DNA from: Streptomyces sp. NBC_00582
GTDB lineage: Bacteria > Actinomycetota > Actinomycetes > Streptomycetales > Streptomycetaceae
DNA length: 64,000 bases
Reading direction: 5' to 3'
Assembly: GCF_036345155.1 (NCBI RefSeq)
Contig: NZ_CP107772.1
Location: 9,052,001 to 9,116,000 of the forward strand
The notes under the pieces were generated by a model. That model was not told the DNA's origin. It was given only the letters and a program-made list of their open reading frames with translations, and ran no database searches. Below are positions 26,660 to 33,428 of this stretch, piece after piece. Position numbers and translations under genes: made by a program. The stretch's first letter is position 1, and each line of letters begins with the position of its first letter.

Positions 26660-27541
26660 GTGACCACCACCAGCTCCGTCCGTACACCCCCGGGCGTCGA
26701 GATCCTCACCGACGAACGCGGTTCGGAGACCACCGAGCCACTGCCGGCCGACGGTCCCCGGATCCCCGCGCACCGGCTCCTGGCCCGCACCGCCGGCGAG
26801 TACCTCTTCGTGGGCCTGAGGGGCGGCACGGCCCCACCCGACCCACGGCATCTCGCCCTGCACCTCACCCCGGGCGACATCTGCTTCTACGACACCCGGC
26901 ACGCCCCCGTCCTGGACTTCCCCGAGCGGTTCCGGGCGACGGTGTTCCTCGTCCCCGGCGAGCTGCTGGGGCTCTCCGGCACGGAGACGGAGCGGATCGT
27001 CCGTACACCGGTCGCCCGCGCCTCCCGACTGGGCACACTGCTCTCGCCGTTACTGTCCGACCTCGCCCGCGCGGCGGCCGGGGCCCGCCCCCGGATCGGC
27101 GAGATGCTCGCCTGGAACGCGGTGAACCTGCTGTCCACCCTCGCCACCGAACAGCTCGGCGGCCGGACACCGAACCCCGCGGGCAGCGCGCCCTCGCCGG
27201 TGCTGACGCGGATCCTGGAGTACGTCGAACTCCATCTCACCGACCCCGACCTGTCACCGGAGGTCATCGCCCGCGCCCACCACGTCTCCGTGCGCTACCT
27301 GCACAAACTGTTCAAGGACGAGGGCACCACCGTCGGCCGCTGGATCCTGCGCCGCCGCCTCGACGAGTGCCGGCGCGACCTCATGCGCCACGGCCGCGGC
27401 AGCCGCACCATCGCGGCGGTGGCCGCCCGCTGGGGCTTCCTCAGCGCCCCCCACTTCAGCCGGGTCTTCCGGGCCGCCTACGGCATGTCCCCCCGCGAAT
27501 GGCGCGACACCGTCGGCCGCACCCCGGGCGCCGGACGGTGA
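26660..27541 (+). CDS. AraC-family regulator, TTA-containing
   Basis: The 293-residue protein has an AraC-binding-like N-terminal beta domain (about 10-165) and a C-terminal double helix-turn-helix (about 180-285): SPEVIARAHHVSVRYLHKLF, then RTIAAVAARWGFLSAPHFSR and AYGMSPREW. Start GTG 26660 lies in the same direction as the SARP pair and is preceded by no Shine-Dalgarno sequence. Codon 131 (27050-27052) is TTA, so synthesis probably depends on bldA. It resembles the AraC gene at 57610-58488 in domain plan. Likely targets are the hydrolases downstream or the GH92 gene. Confidence 0.87.
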   Translation: MTTTSSVRTPPGVEILTDERGSETTEPLPADGPRIPAHRLLARTAGEYLFVGLRGGTAPPDPRHLALHLTPGDICFYDTRHAPVLDFPERFRATVFLVPGELLGLSGTETERIVRTPVARASRLGTLLSPLLSDLARAAAGARPRIGEMLAWNAVNLLSTLATEQLGGRTPNPAGSAPSPVLTRILEYVELHLTDPDLSPEVIARAHHVSVRYLHKLFKDEGTTVGRWILRRRLDECRRDLMRHGRGSRTIAAVAARWGFLSAPHFSRVFRAAYGMSPREWRDTVGRTPGAGR

Positions 27542-27660
27542 GCCGGTCGCACCATGCGCTGTGAGGACATCACCGCTGCGCTCGCGGGCAATTCCCGGCC
27601 ACCCGACGGACTTAGCGTGCCAGAGCAAGACAACGCACAACGACAACAGCAGGAGATGCC

Positions 27661-28629
27661 ATGTCCGACGTCGTAGAGCCGGTCGTGCCGGTGCTGGAGC
27701 CCGAGGCCGCGGCGTTCGCCGAGGCGACCGCGAACCCGCCGTATCTGTTCGACCTGCCTCCGGTCGAGGGTCGTAAGGCGGTGGACGAGGTGCAGTCCGG
27801 TGAGGTCGTGATGCCGGTGGTGGAGGAGGAGTGGGTCACGGTCGAGGGGGGTCCGACGGGTGGTGTGCGGGCTCGGATCGTGCGGCCCGCGGGTGTCGGT
27901 GGTGTGTTGCCGGTGATCTTCTACATTCATGGTGCGGGGTGGGTGTTCGGGAACGCGCACACGCATGACCGGCTGGTGCGTGAGCTGGCGGTGGGCGCTG
28001 GGGCCGCGGTGGTGTTTCCGGAGTACGACCTGTCGCCGGAGGTGCGGTATCCGGTGGCGATCGAGCAGAACTTCGCGGTGGCGCGGTGGGTGGTGGAGGA
28101 GGGTGCCTCGAGGGGGCTGGACGGTTCGCGGATCGCGGTGGCGGGTGATTCGGTCGGGGGGAACATGAGCGCGGCGCTGACGTTGATGGCGAAGGAGCGG
28201 GGTGGGGTTCGGCTGGTGCAGCAGGTGCTGTTCTATCCGGTGACGGATGCGTCGTTCGAGACGGCGTCGTATCGCCAGTTCGCGGAGGGGTACTTCCTGC
28301 GTCGGGACGGGATGCGGTGGTTCTGGGACCAGTACACGACCGATGAGGCCGAGCGGGCCCAGATCACCGCTTCTCCGCTGCGGGCCACTGTCGAGCAGTT
28401 GAAGGACCTGCCTCCGGCTCTGATCATCACGGGTGAGGCGGATGTGCTGCGGGACGAGGGTGAGGCGTATGCGAACAAGTTGCGGGAGGCGGGTGTGCCG
28501 GTGACCGCGGTCCGGTTCCAGGGGATCATCCACGACTTCGTCATGCTCAACGCCCTGCGCCCGACCCACGCCGCCGATGCGGCCATCACCCTCGCCGTCG
28601 GCACCCTGCGCGACGCCCTGCACGTCTGA
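27661..28629 (+). CDS. HSL-type alpha/beta hydrolase, copy B
   Basis: The 322-residue protein is the paralogue of copy A at 18610. The first 20 and last 23 residues differ while codons 21-299 are identical in DNA. The same FYIHGAGW, GDSVGGN, GEAD and IIHDF motifs are present. Start ATG 27661 follows CAGGAGATGCC. Its upstream region has no OhrR-type palindrome, so it is probably regulated differently, perhaps by the AraC gene 119 bp upstream. The stop lies 18 bp before the next hydrolase ATG, so the two are likely one operon. Confidence 0.88.
   Translation: MSDVVEPVVPVLEPEAAAFAEATANPPYLFDLPPVEGRKAVDEVQSGEVVMPVVEEEWVTVEGGPTGGVRARIVRPAGVGGVLPVIFYIHGAGWVFGNAHTHDRLVRELAVGAGAAVVFPEYDLSPEVRYPVAIEQNFAVARWVVEEGASRGLDGSRIAVAGDSVGGNMSAALTLMAKERGGVRLVQQVLFYPVTDASFETASYRQFAEGYFLRRDGMRWFWDQYTTDEAERAQITASPLRATVEQLKDLPPALIITGEADVLRDEGEAYANKLREAGVPVTAVRFQGIIHDFVMLNALRPTHAADAAITLAVGTLRDALHV
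27721..28559 (+). repeat. 839-bp identical direct repeat, copy 2
   Basis: This is the second copy of the exact repeat described at 18667-19505. Codon usage inside (GGT, GTG, GCG, CGG) differs from the C-ending codons that flank it in both genes, so the core may derive from one foreign or converted donor. Confidence 0.95.
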
Positions 28630-28647
28630 CCTTCAGGAGATCCCCCC

Positions 28648-29364
28648 ATGACCACCACCCCCACCGTCGTCCTCGTCCACGGCGCGTTCGCCGACGCCAC
28701 CAGTTGGTCCGGCGTCATCACGGAACTCCAGAACCACGGCATCCCCGTGATCGCCCCGCCCAACCCCCTGCGCGGTCTCGCCTCCGACGCGGCCTACGTC
28801 GCCTCCGTCGCCGCCCAGATCGACGGCCCCGTGGTCCTCGTCGGCCACTCCTACGGCGGCGCCCTCATCACGGTCGCCGGTGTCACGGAGAACGTCGTCG
28901 GTCTCGTCTACGTCGCCGCCTACGCCCTGGAGGAGGGCGAGAGCCTCGGTGAACTCCAGGGCCGTTACCCGCTGTCGCCGCTGGTGAGCAACCTCAAGGA
29001 GTGGACGTACCCGACTCCGGGCGGCGAGCCGGCCGTCGAGGTCACCATCGCCCAGGACGCCTTCCCCTCAATCTTCGCCGCCGACGTCCCCGCGGACGTC
29101 ACCAAGGTCCTCGCCGCGGCGCAACGCCCCCTGGCCGCCGCCGCGTTCGAGGAGAAGGCCGAAGCGGCCGCCTGGCGGACCAAACCCTCCTGGGCGCTGA
29201 TCGCCGCCGCCGACGAGGCCATCAACCCCGACGTGGAACGGTTCGGCGCGCGGCGGGCCGGGGCCACCGTCGTGGAGCTGGAGGGCGCCTCGCACGCCGT
29301 CGCCGTCTCGCGTCCCAAGGAGGTCGCCGACCTGATCCGCGACGCGGTGCGCGCGACCGGCTGA
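28648..29364 (+). CDS. Small alpha/beta hydrolase (EstC-like)
   Basis: The 238-residue cytosolic hydrolase begins VVLVHGAFADATSWSG, has nucleophile elbow VGHSYGGAL, and ends with GASHAVAVSRPKEVADLI carrying the catalytic His. The acid is probably the Asp in AAADEAI. The family includes salicylate-ester and methyl-ester esterases; the substrate is unknown. Start ATG 28648 follows AGGAGATC, 18 bp after hydrolase copy B, suggesting cotranscription. A strong hairpin follows the stop. Confidence 0.88.
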   Translation: MTTTPTVVLVHGAFADATSWSGVITELQNHGIPVIAPPNPLRGLASDAAYVASVAAQIDGPVVLVGHSYGGALITVAGVTENVVGLVYVAAYALEEGESLGELQGRYPLSPLVSNLKEWTYPTPGGEPAVEVTIAQDAFPSIFAADVPADVTKVLAAAQRPLAAAAFEEKAEAAAWRTKPSWALIAAADEAINPDVERFGARRAGATVVELEGASHAVAVSRPKEVADLIRDAVRATG

Positions 29365-29376
29365 CGCCCCCCGAAC

Positions 29377-29413
29377 ACCGCGCGGACGGCTCCCCTGTGC
29401 ACGTCCGCGCGGT
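29377..29413 (+). terminator. Factor-independent-like hairpin after the hydrolase pair
   Basis: ACCGCGCGGACG (29377-29388) and CGTCCGCGCGGT (29402-29413) form a perfect 12-bp stem with a 13-nt loop, 13 bp after the TGA at 29362-29364. There is no U tract, common for Streptomyces terminators. It can work for either strand. Confidence 0.7.
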
Positions 29414-29426
29414 CTCCGGCGCCCTG

Positions 29427-29591
29427 CCAGCTCACCGGCAGCTCATGGACGCCGTACACGATCCCGTCGTTCTTGAACGGGTCGTGCAGACGCATCGTCT
29501 CCGGCGGCGGCGCGAACGGACAGGCCGGGTCCCTCGGCATCGGGAAGTCGGGGGCGGACTCGGACGGGTCGTGCGCGAGGATGGGGGTCAT
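29427..29591 (-). pseudogene. Cytochrome P450 remnant: N-terminus joined to C-terminus
   Basis: An ATG at 29591 with AGGAG 5 nt upstream starts a frame giving DFPMPRDPACPFAPPPE, a typical Streptomyces P450 N-terminus. It is joined directly to RLHDPFKNDGIVYGVHELPVSW, a typical P450 C-terminus. The roughly 350 residues between them, including the heme-binding Cys loop and the I helix, are gone without loss of frame. After PVSW comes CAG where a stop would be expected, so the frame runs on antisense to the hydrolase until 28965. It cannot bind heme. Assignment is from remembered P450 ends. Confidence 0.65.
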
Positions 29592-29687
29592 GGCACTCCT
29601 GGTGGGGGGAACGTCCCCCGTCATGCAACCGCAGTCGCCTGACAACCCGCCGTCAGAAGCCTGACGATGCCCAGTTCGTGACCCGCG

Positions 29688-30641
29688 TCACGGCCGCCTG
29701 CGGCGGTGTCCGCGACGCCGTACGAGATCCTCGGCGGCCTCCGGCCAGTGCGGGTGGTCGAAGGAGAAGCCCGCGGCGAGGAGCCGGCCGGGGACGACAC
29801 GGCGGCTCTTCAGGAGCAGTTCGGTGTCCGAGCGCAGGGCGAACGCGCCGAGTTCGGCCATCCACCGGGTGGCGGGCAGGCCCACCGGGACGCCCCACGC
29901 GGAGCGCAACGTCCGCATGAAGCCGCGTTGCGGCAGGGGAGCGGGGGCGGCCAGATTCACCGGGCCGGTGAGGTCGTCCCGCTCGACGAGGAACTCCACC
30001 GCGCGCACGAAGTCCCGGTCGTGGATCCACGACACGTACTGGGCGCCGCCCGCCACCGGTCCGCCCAGACCCAGCCGGGCGAGCCACGACAGCACGTCGA
30101 AGACCCCGCCCCGGTCCGGGCTCATCACCATGGCGGAGCGCAACGCCACCTTGCGGGTGTGCGGGGTGTCCGCCCTCTCCAGCTCCCGCTCCCAGGCGGT
30201 GGCGATGTCGACGCTGTAACCCCAGTAGTCCGGCACACCGGGTTCGTGGCCGCCGATCACCCCGGTGTCCTCGTCGTGGGCCGCGTCGAAGCGATGGGCG
30301 TAGATCGTCGCGGTGCTCATCTGCAGCCACACCTCGGGCGGCCGCGCGGCGGCGGCGATCGCCTCGCCCACGACCCGCGCCGAGTCCACCCGCGAGTCCA
30401 TCATGGCCTTGAGGTTCTCCGGCGTGTATCGGCAACTCACGCTCCGCCCGGCCAGGTTGATCACGACATCGCTGCCGTCGACCTCCTTCGCCCAGGCCCC
30501 CACGGTCCGCCCGTCCCACCGCACCTCACCGGCCCGGGCCGGCTGTCGGCCGAACACGACGACCTCGTGCCCGTCCGCTTCCAGCGCCCGCCGCAGGACC
30601 GTCCCGACCTGCCCGGTCCCCCCGGGCAACACGAACTTCAC
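29688..30641 (-). CDS. TIGR01777-type NAD(P)-dependent epimerase
   Basis: The 317-residue extended SDR protein opens KFVLPGGTGQVGTVLRRAL (dinucleotide-binding Rossmann motif), followed by DVVINLAGRSVSCRYT, WLQMSTATIYAHRFD, and a C-terminal DUF1731-like part ending LLAAGFSFDHPHWPEAAEDL. This is the plan of the YfcH/TIGR01777 group, whose substrates are unknown. The start GTG 30641 is chosen over one at 30698 because it is preceded by GAGGGGAG and sits 23 bp after the predicted transcription start. The promoter carries a 20-bp palindrome. Confidence 0.85.
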   Translation of the reverse strand: MKFVLPGGTGQVGTVLRRALEADGHEVVVFGRQPARAGEVRWDGRTVGAWAKEVDGSDVVINLAGRSVSCRYTPENLKAMMDSRVDSARVVGEAIAAAARPPEVWLQMSTATIYAHRFDAAHDEDTGVIGGHEPGVPDYWGYSVDIATAWERELERADTPHTRKVALRSAMVMSPDRGGVFDVLSWLARLGLGGPVAGGAQYVSWIHDRDFVRAVEFLVERDDLTGPVNLAAPAPLPQRGFMRTLRSAWGVPVGLPATRWMAELGAFALRSDTELLLKSRRVVPGRLLAAGFSFDHPHWPEAAEDLVRRRGHRRRRP

Positions 30642-30670
30642 GAGCAGGCTCCCCTCGTCGCAGGAAAGGG

Positions 30671-30701
30671 AGCCTACCCCTGTTTTGAACGCGTTCAAAA
30701 C
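30671..30701 (-). promoter_or_regulatory. Promoter with perfect 20-bp palindromic operator
   Basis: GTTTTGAACGCGTTCAAAAC (30682-30701) is a perfect palindrome. On the minus strand its TTGAAC (30698-30693) serves as -35, with a 16-nt spacer and TAGGCT (30676-30671) as -10 for the epimerase at 30641. The size and symmetry fit a TetR-family repressor that would block the -35. No TetR gene is adjacent; the nearest is at 35512. Confidence 0.7.
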
Positions 30702-30710
30702 CCTGCGGGG

Positions 30711-31088
30711 CTACCAGCAGGGCTTGAACGAGCTGATGCGGTCGTTGGCCCCCTCCACGAGGACGTCGGCGGCCGAGCGTGCGGGGACCCACATCAGCAT
30801 GTCTCCCCTGTAGTCGGCGTCCTGGTAGAAGCAGATGTCCCGGTCGGTCCTGTTGACGATGGAACTCGTCCGGTCGTTCATGTAGTCGCCGACGTTGGGG
30901 CGGTACGGATCGGTCTGGCCGATGTAGCGCCCCTCGAAATTGACGTTCTGGAAGATGCACACCATGGCCGCGGGGCAGTCGCTCTGGGCGGCGCTCGCCG
31001 CGGGCGCCACGGCCAGGGCGCCGCCGGCCAGGGCGGCCGTCATCGCCGCGGGTACGGCGGCTCGTCGGACGAATCGCTGGAACGTCAT
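30711..31088 (-). CDS. Secreted peptidase inhibitor family I36-like protein
   Basis: The 125-residue protein has a signal peptide (about 1-34, ending AAPAASAAQ) and a small mature domain with CPAAMVCIFQNVNFEGRYIG and CFYQDADYRGDMLMW, a gamma-crystallin-like repeat pattern, with four Cys residues for two disulfides. This matches Streptomyces metalloproteinase inhibitors of family I36. It probably inhibits an extracellular protease. The ATG at 31088 has its ribosome site (AGGAAGGG) buried in a strong hairpin, so translation may be conditional. Confidence 0.8.
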   Translation of the reverse strand: MTFQRFVRRAAVPAAMTAALAGGALAVAPAASAAQSDCPAAMVCIFQNVNFEGRYIGQTDPYRPNVGDYMNDRTSSIVNRTDRDICFYQDADYRGDMLMWVPARSAADVLVEGANDRISSFKPCW

Positions 31089-31096
31089 GGGTCCGG

Positions 31097-31128
31097 CCCT
31101 TCCTTCGGGATCATTCCTGAAGGAAGGG
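31097..31128 (-). promoter_or_regulatory. RNA hairpin sequestering the I36 gene ribosome-binding site
   Basis: CCCTTCCTTC (31097-31106) and GAAGGAAGGG (31119-31128) are perfect 10-bp complements with a 12-nt loop. Because the arms are inverted repeats, the minus-strand mRNA carries CCCTTCCTTC first, then GAAGGAAGGG, which contains the Shine-Dalgarno sequence ending 8 nt before the ATG at 31088. Folding would hide the ribosome site. Confidence 0.6.
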
Positions 31129-31171
31129 AATCACCGCTCGATTGCTCAACCGTTGTCCGGACAGCGGGGGT

Positions 31172-33151
31172 TCAGGCCCGATGGACCTCCAGTGCCGCCC
31201 GTACGCCCGACTCCACGGCCCCCTCGATCCACGACGGTTTCACGGAGGTGTGGTCGCCCGCGAAGTGCAGCGGGCCCTCCGGGGTGCGGATCGCGGTGAG
31301 GAGTTCGGTGTGCTGCCCGGGCAGGAGGACGGACGCCTCGCCGTACGCGTACGGATCGCGCAGCCAGCTCTGCGTGCGGCCGGCCCCCGTGTAGAAGACC
31401 TCGACGCGCTGGCCGTAAACCTGCTGAAGCCCCCGCAGGGCGTGCGGATGGCGGGCGTCGTCGTCGAGGGAGTCCCAGCGGGAGGCGTCGTCGGCCCAGC
31501 TGTAGGACGCGAGGACGACACCGCCCGCGCTGCCGGGCACCGGATGCGACGGGTTGATCATGAAGCGGTTGGAGTTGTCGGAGACCGAGCCCCCGCCGAC
31601 GATGTGCGCCGCCTCCGGCTGGTCCCGGGTCGCCCACCGGTTGGCCGCGTAGTGCGTCCGCTGCCCCTCGCCGATGTGCCCCGGCGGCACGGAGGGATGC
31701 GCGCCGAGCAGGCTGCCGTCGGCCGGTGCCTTCCCCGAGCGGTACTCCTCGTACAACCCGGCCCGTACGGCGTCGAGTTCGCGCTTCCAGTCCGCCTCGG
31801 TGAACTCCCACCAGCGCCTGCTGAACTCCAGCAGCACCTTGGTCGCGCTGTCGTAGTGCAGCTCCGCGACCGCCCGTCGCTTCCCGTACGACATCAGCGG
31901 GGCGACCTGCACCTGCCGCAGCCCCGAGAACGGGACCGTGACGATCGCCAGGTCGGCGGTGAACTCCTCGCGCACCACAGTGCCGTCGCGCCCCTCGGAG
32001 ACGGTGTCGATCCACACGTGCGGCCCCTCGGCGCTCACGTGCGCGGTGTCGTCGGCGCCGCGGCGGCCCGGTGCCCAGTACTCGATGTGCGTCGCCCGCC
32101 GGTCCGGGCGCAGTACGTCCGCGACCTCCTTCAGCAGTGCGTCCGGGAGGGTCGCCGTGCCGCCCACCAGCTCCCAGAACTCGGTGTCCGGGCTGATCAG
32201 CGAGGCGCTGATGAAACTGTGGATGAAGGACAGCGGGAGCCGCGAGGTCAGGTTCTCCAGGGTGCCGACGAGATCGACGGTCCGCTCGTCGAGACCGGCC
32301 TCCTCGGTCAGGAACCGGTACATCGACCAGTCGCCGTAGGTCCGCACCACCCGCGCCCACCCCCGCACCCGCTCCGGGAGCGGCTTGTCGACCCGCCTGC
32401 CGTCGGCGCCCACCGTGCTGAACTCGTCCCGCACCGGATCCAGGGCCTCGCGCAGGATGACCGCCGAGGGCTTGTCCCAGTACCTGCGCGGCACGCCGAA
32501 CGACCGGTTGACCCGGCGCGGCGACCTCGCGTACGCCGAGCGCCGCACCCGGAGACCGTTGACGTGCAGCCAGGCGTTGTTGACCGGCCGGCCGTCCGCG
32601 TCGACGTCCACGAGGTGGAACCGGCGCTTGGCCAGGCCGAGTTGGCCGATGAGCTGCATCACCAGCGGATGGCTTCCGGGGATCCGCATGGCGCCGGCCT
32701 CCGCGTACTGCAGCGGATCGGCGAACGCCTGCCGTGCCCGCTCGTGGCCGCCCGTACGGAAGGTCTTGACGCGGCCGCCGACCCGGTTGCCGTTGGCCTC
32801 CACGAGCGTGACGTGGTGTCCGGCCCGCTTCAGCAGCCAGGCGGCCACCAGACCGGCGGGCCCGGCGCCGACCACCAGCACCTTCTTCGCGGGCCCGGCC
32901 CCCGCCCGCGGCAGGCCGCCGTCGAGGATCTTCCGGTACGACGGCACGAGCGGCCGGTCCTCGGCGTCGACCACCAGCAGGGCGCGGGCGACGGCGAGAC
33001 AAGTCGCCCAGTCGGCGGTGGACTTGGGCGCAGACCGCGCGGGAAGGGCCTCGGCGGGGGCGGCGGCGGTGAGGGCGGCGGCCCCGGCGGTGGCCGCCGT
33101 GAACCTGCGGCGGGAGAGTCCGGGCTGTCCAGAAGTGTGGGAAACGTCCAT
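31172..33151 (-). CDS. Tat-exported flavin amine oxidase, L-glutamate-oxidase-like
   Basis: The 659-residue protein has a Tat signal ([20 protein letters not shown], about 12-35), an FAD-binding motif [21 protein letters not shown] with [12 protein letters not shown], and long stretches that I recall from Streptomyces L-glutamate oxidase: [53 protein letters not shown] and a C-terminal HFAGDHTS. It should oxidise an L-amino acid to the keto acid with ammonia and peroxide outside the cell. The segment [19 protein letters not shown] differs from the glutamate enzyme where a substrate Arg lies, so the substrate may not be glutamate. Start ATG 33151 follows AGGA; the upstream extension is rejected. 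Confidence 0.85.
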   Translation of the reverse strand: MDVSHTSGQPGLSRRRFTAATAGAAALTAAAPAEALPARSAPKSTADWATCLAVARALLVVDAEDRPLVPSYRKILDGGLPRAGAGPAKKVLVVGAGPAGLVAAWLLKRAGHHVTLVEANGNRVGGRVKTFRTGGHERARQAFADPLQYAEAGAMRIPGSHPLVMQLIGQLGLAKRRFHLVDVDADGRPVNNAWLHVNGLRVRRSAYARSPRRVNRSFGVPRRYWDKPSAVILREALDPVRDEFSTVGADGRRVDKPLPERVRGWARVVRTYGDWSMYRFLTEEAGLDERTVDLVGTLENLTSRLPLSFIHSFISASLISPDTEFWELVGGTATLPDALLKEVADVLRPDRRATHIEYWAPGRRGADDTAHVSAEGPHVWIDTVSEGRDGTVVREEFTADLAIVTVPFSGLRQVQVAPLMSYGKRRAVAELHYDSATKVLLEFSRRWWEFTEADWKRELDAVRAGLYEEYRSGKAPADGSLLGAHPSVPPGHIGEGQRTHYAANRWATRDQPEAAHIVGGGSVSDNSNRFMINPSHPVPGSAGGVVLASYSWADDASRWDSLDDDARHPHALRGLQQVYGQRVEVFYTGAGRTQSWLRDPYAYGEASVLLPGQHTELLTAIRTPEGPLHFAGDHTSVKPSWIEGAVESGVRAALEVHRA

Positions 33152-33428
33152 GGGTCCTGGATAGGCGGCCGTGCGCGGGCCCGTCGGCCACTCCGGGCGA
33201 TGATCACCTGATCGGCCGGGCGCACCCGCTGTGGGCGCGCAACTACCCACGGGAGCAGGAGGTTTACCCGTCTCACGCCGACTTATCAGGTCAAGCGTCC
33301 CGGACTCTTGACTGGGAAAGGCGGCAGCCGCATTCTCGTCCCACTATCTTGCGTCGGTCATGACAACCTCAAGGGCGGTTCAAACGCCCTCGTCGACCGC
33401 GCGACCCGCCGACCGAGGGACGTGGGCT

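Noticed and set aside
28965..29426. Continuation of the P450 remnant frame as a real C-terminal domain
   Set aside because: It is antisense to the hydrolase gene, passes through the terminator hairpin and shows no family pattern.
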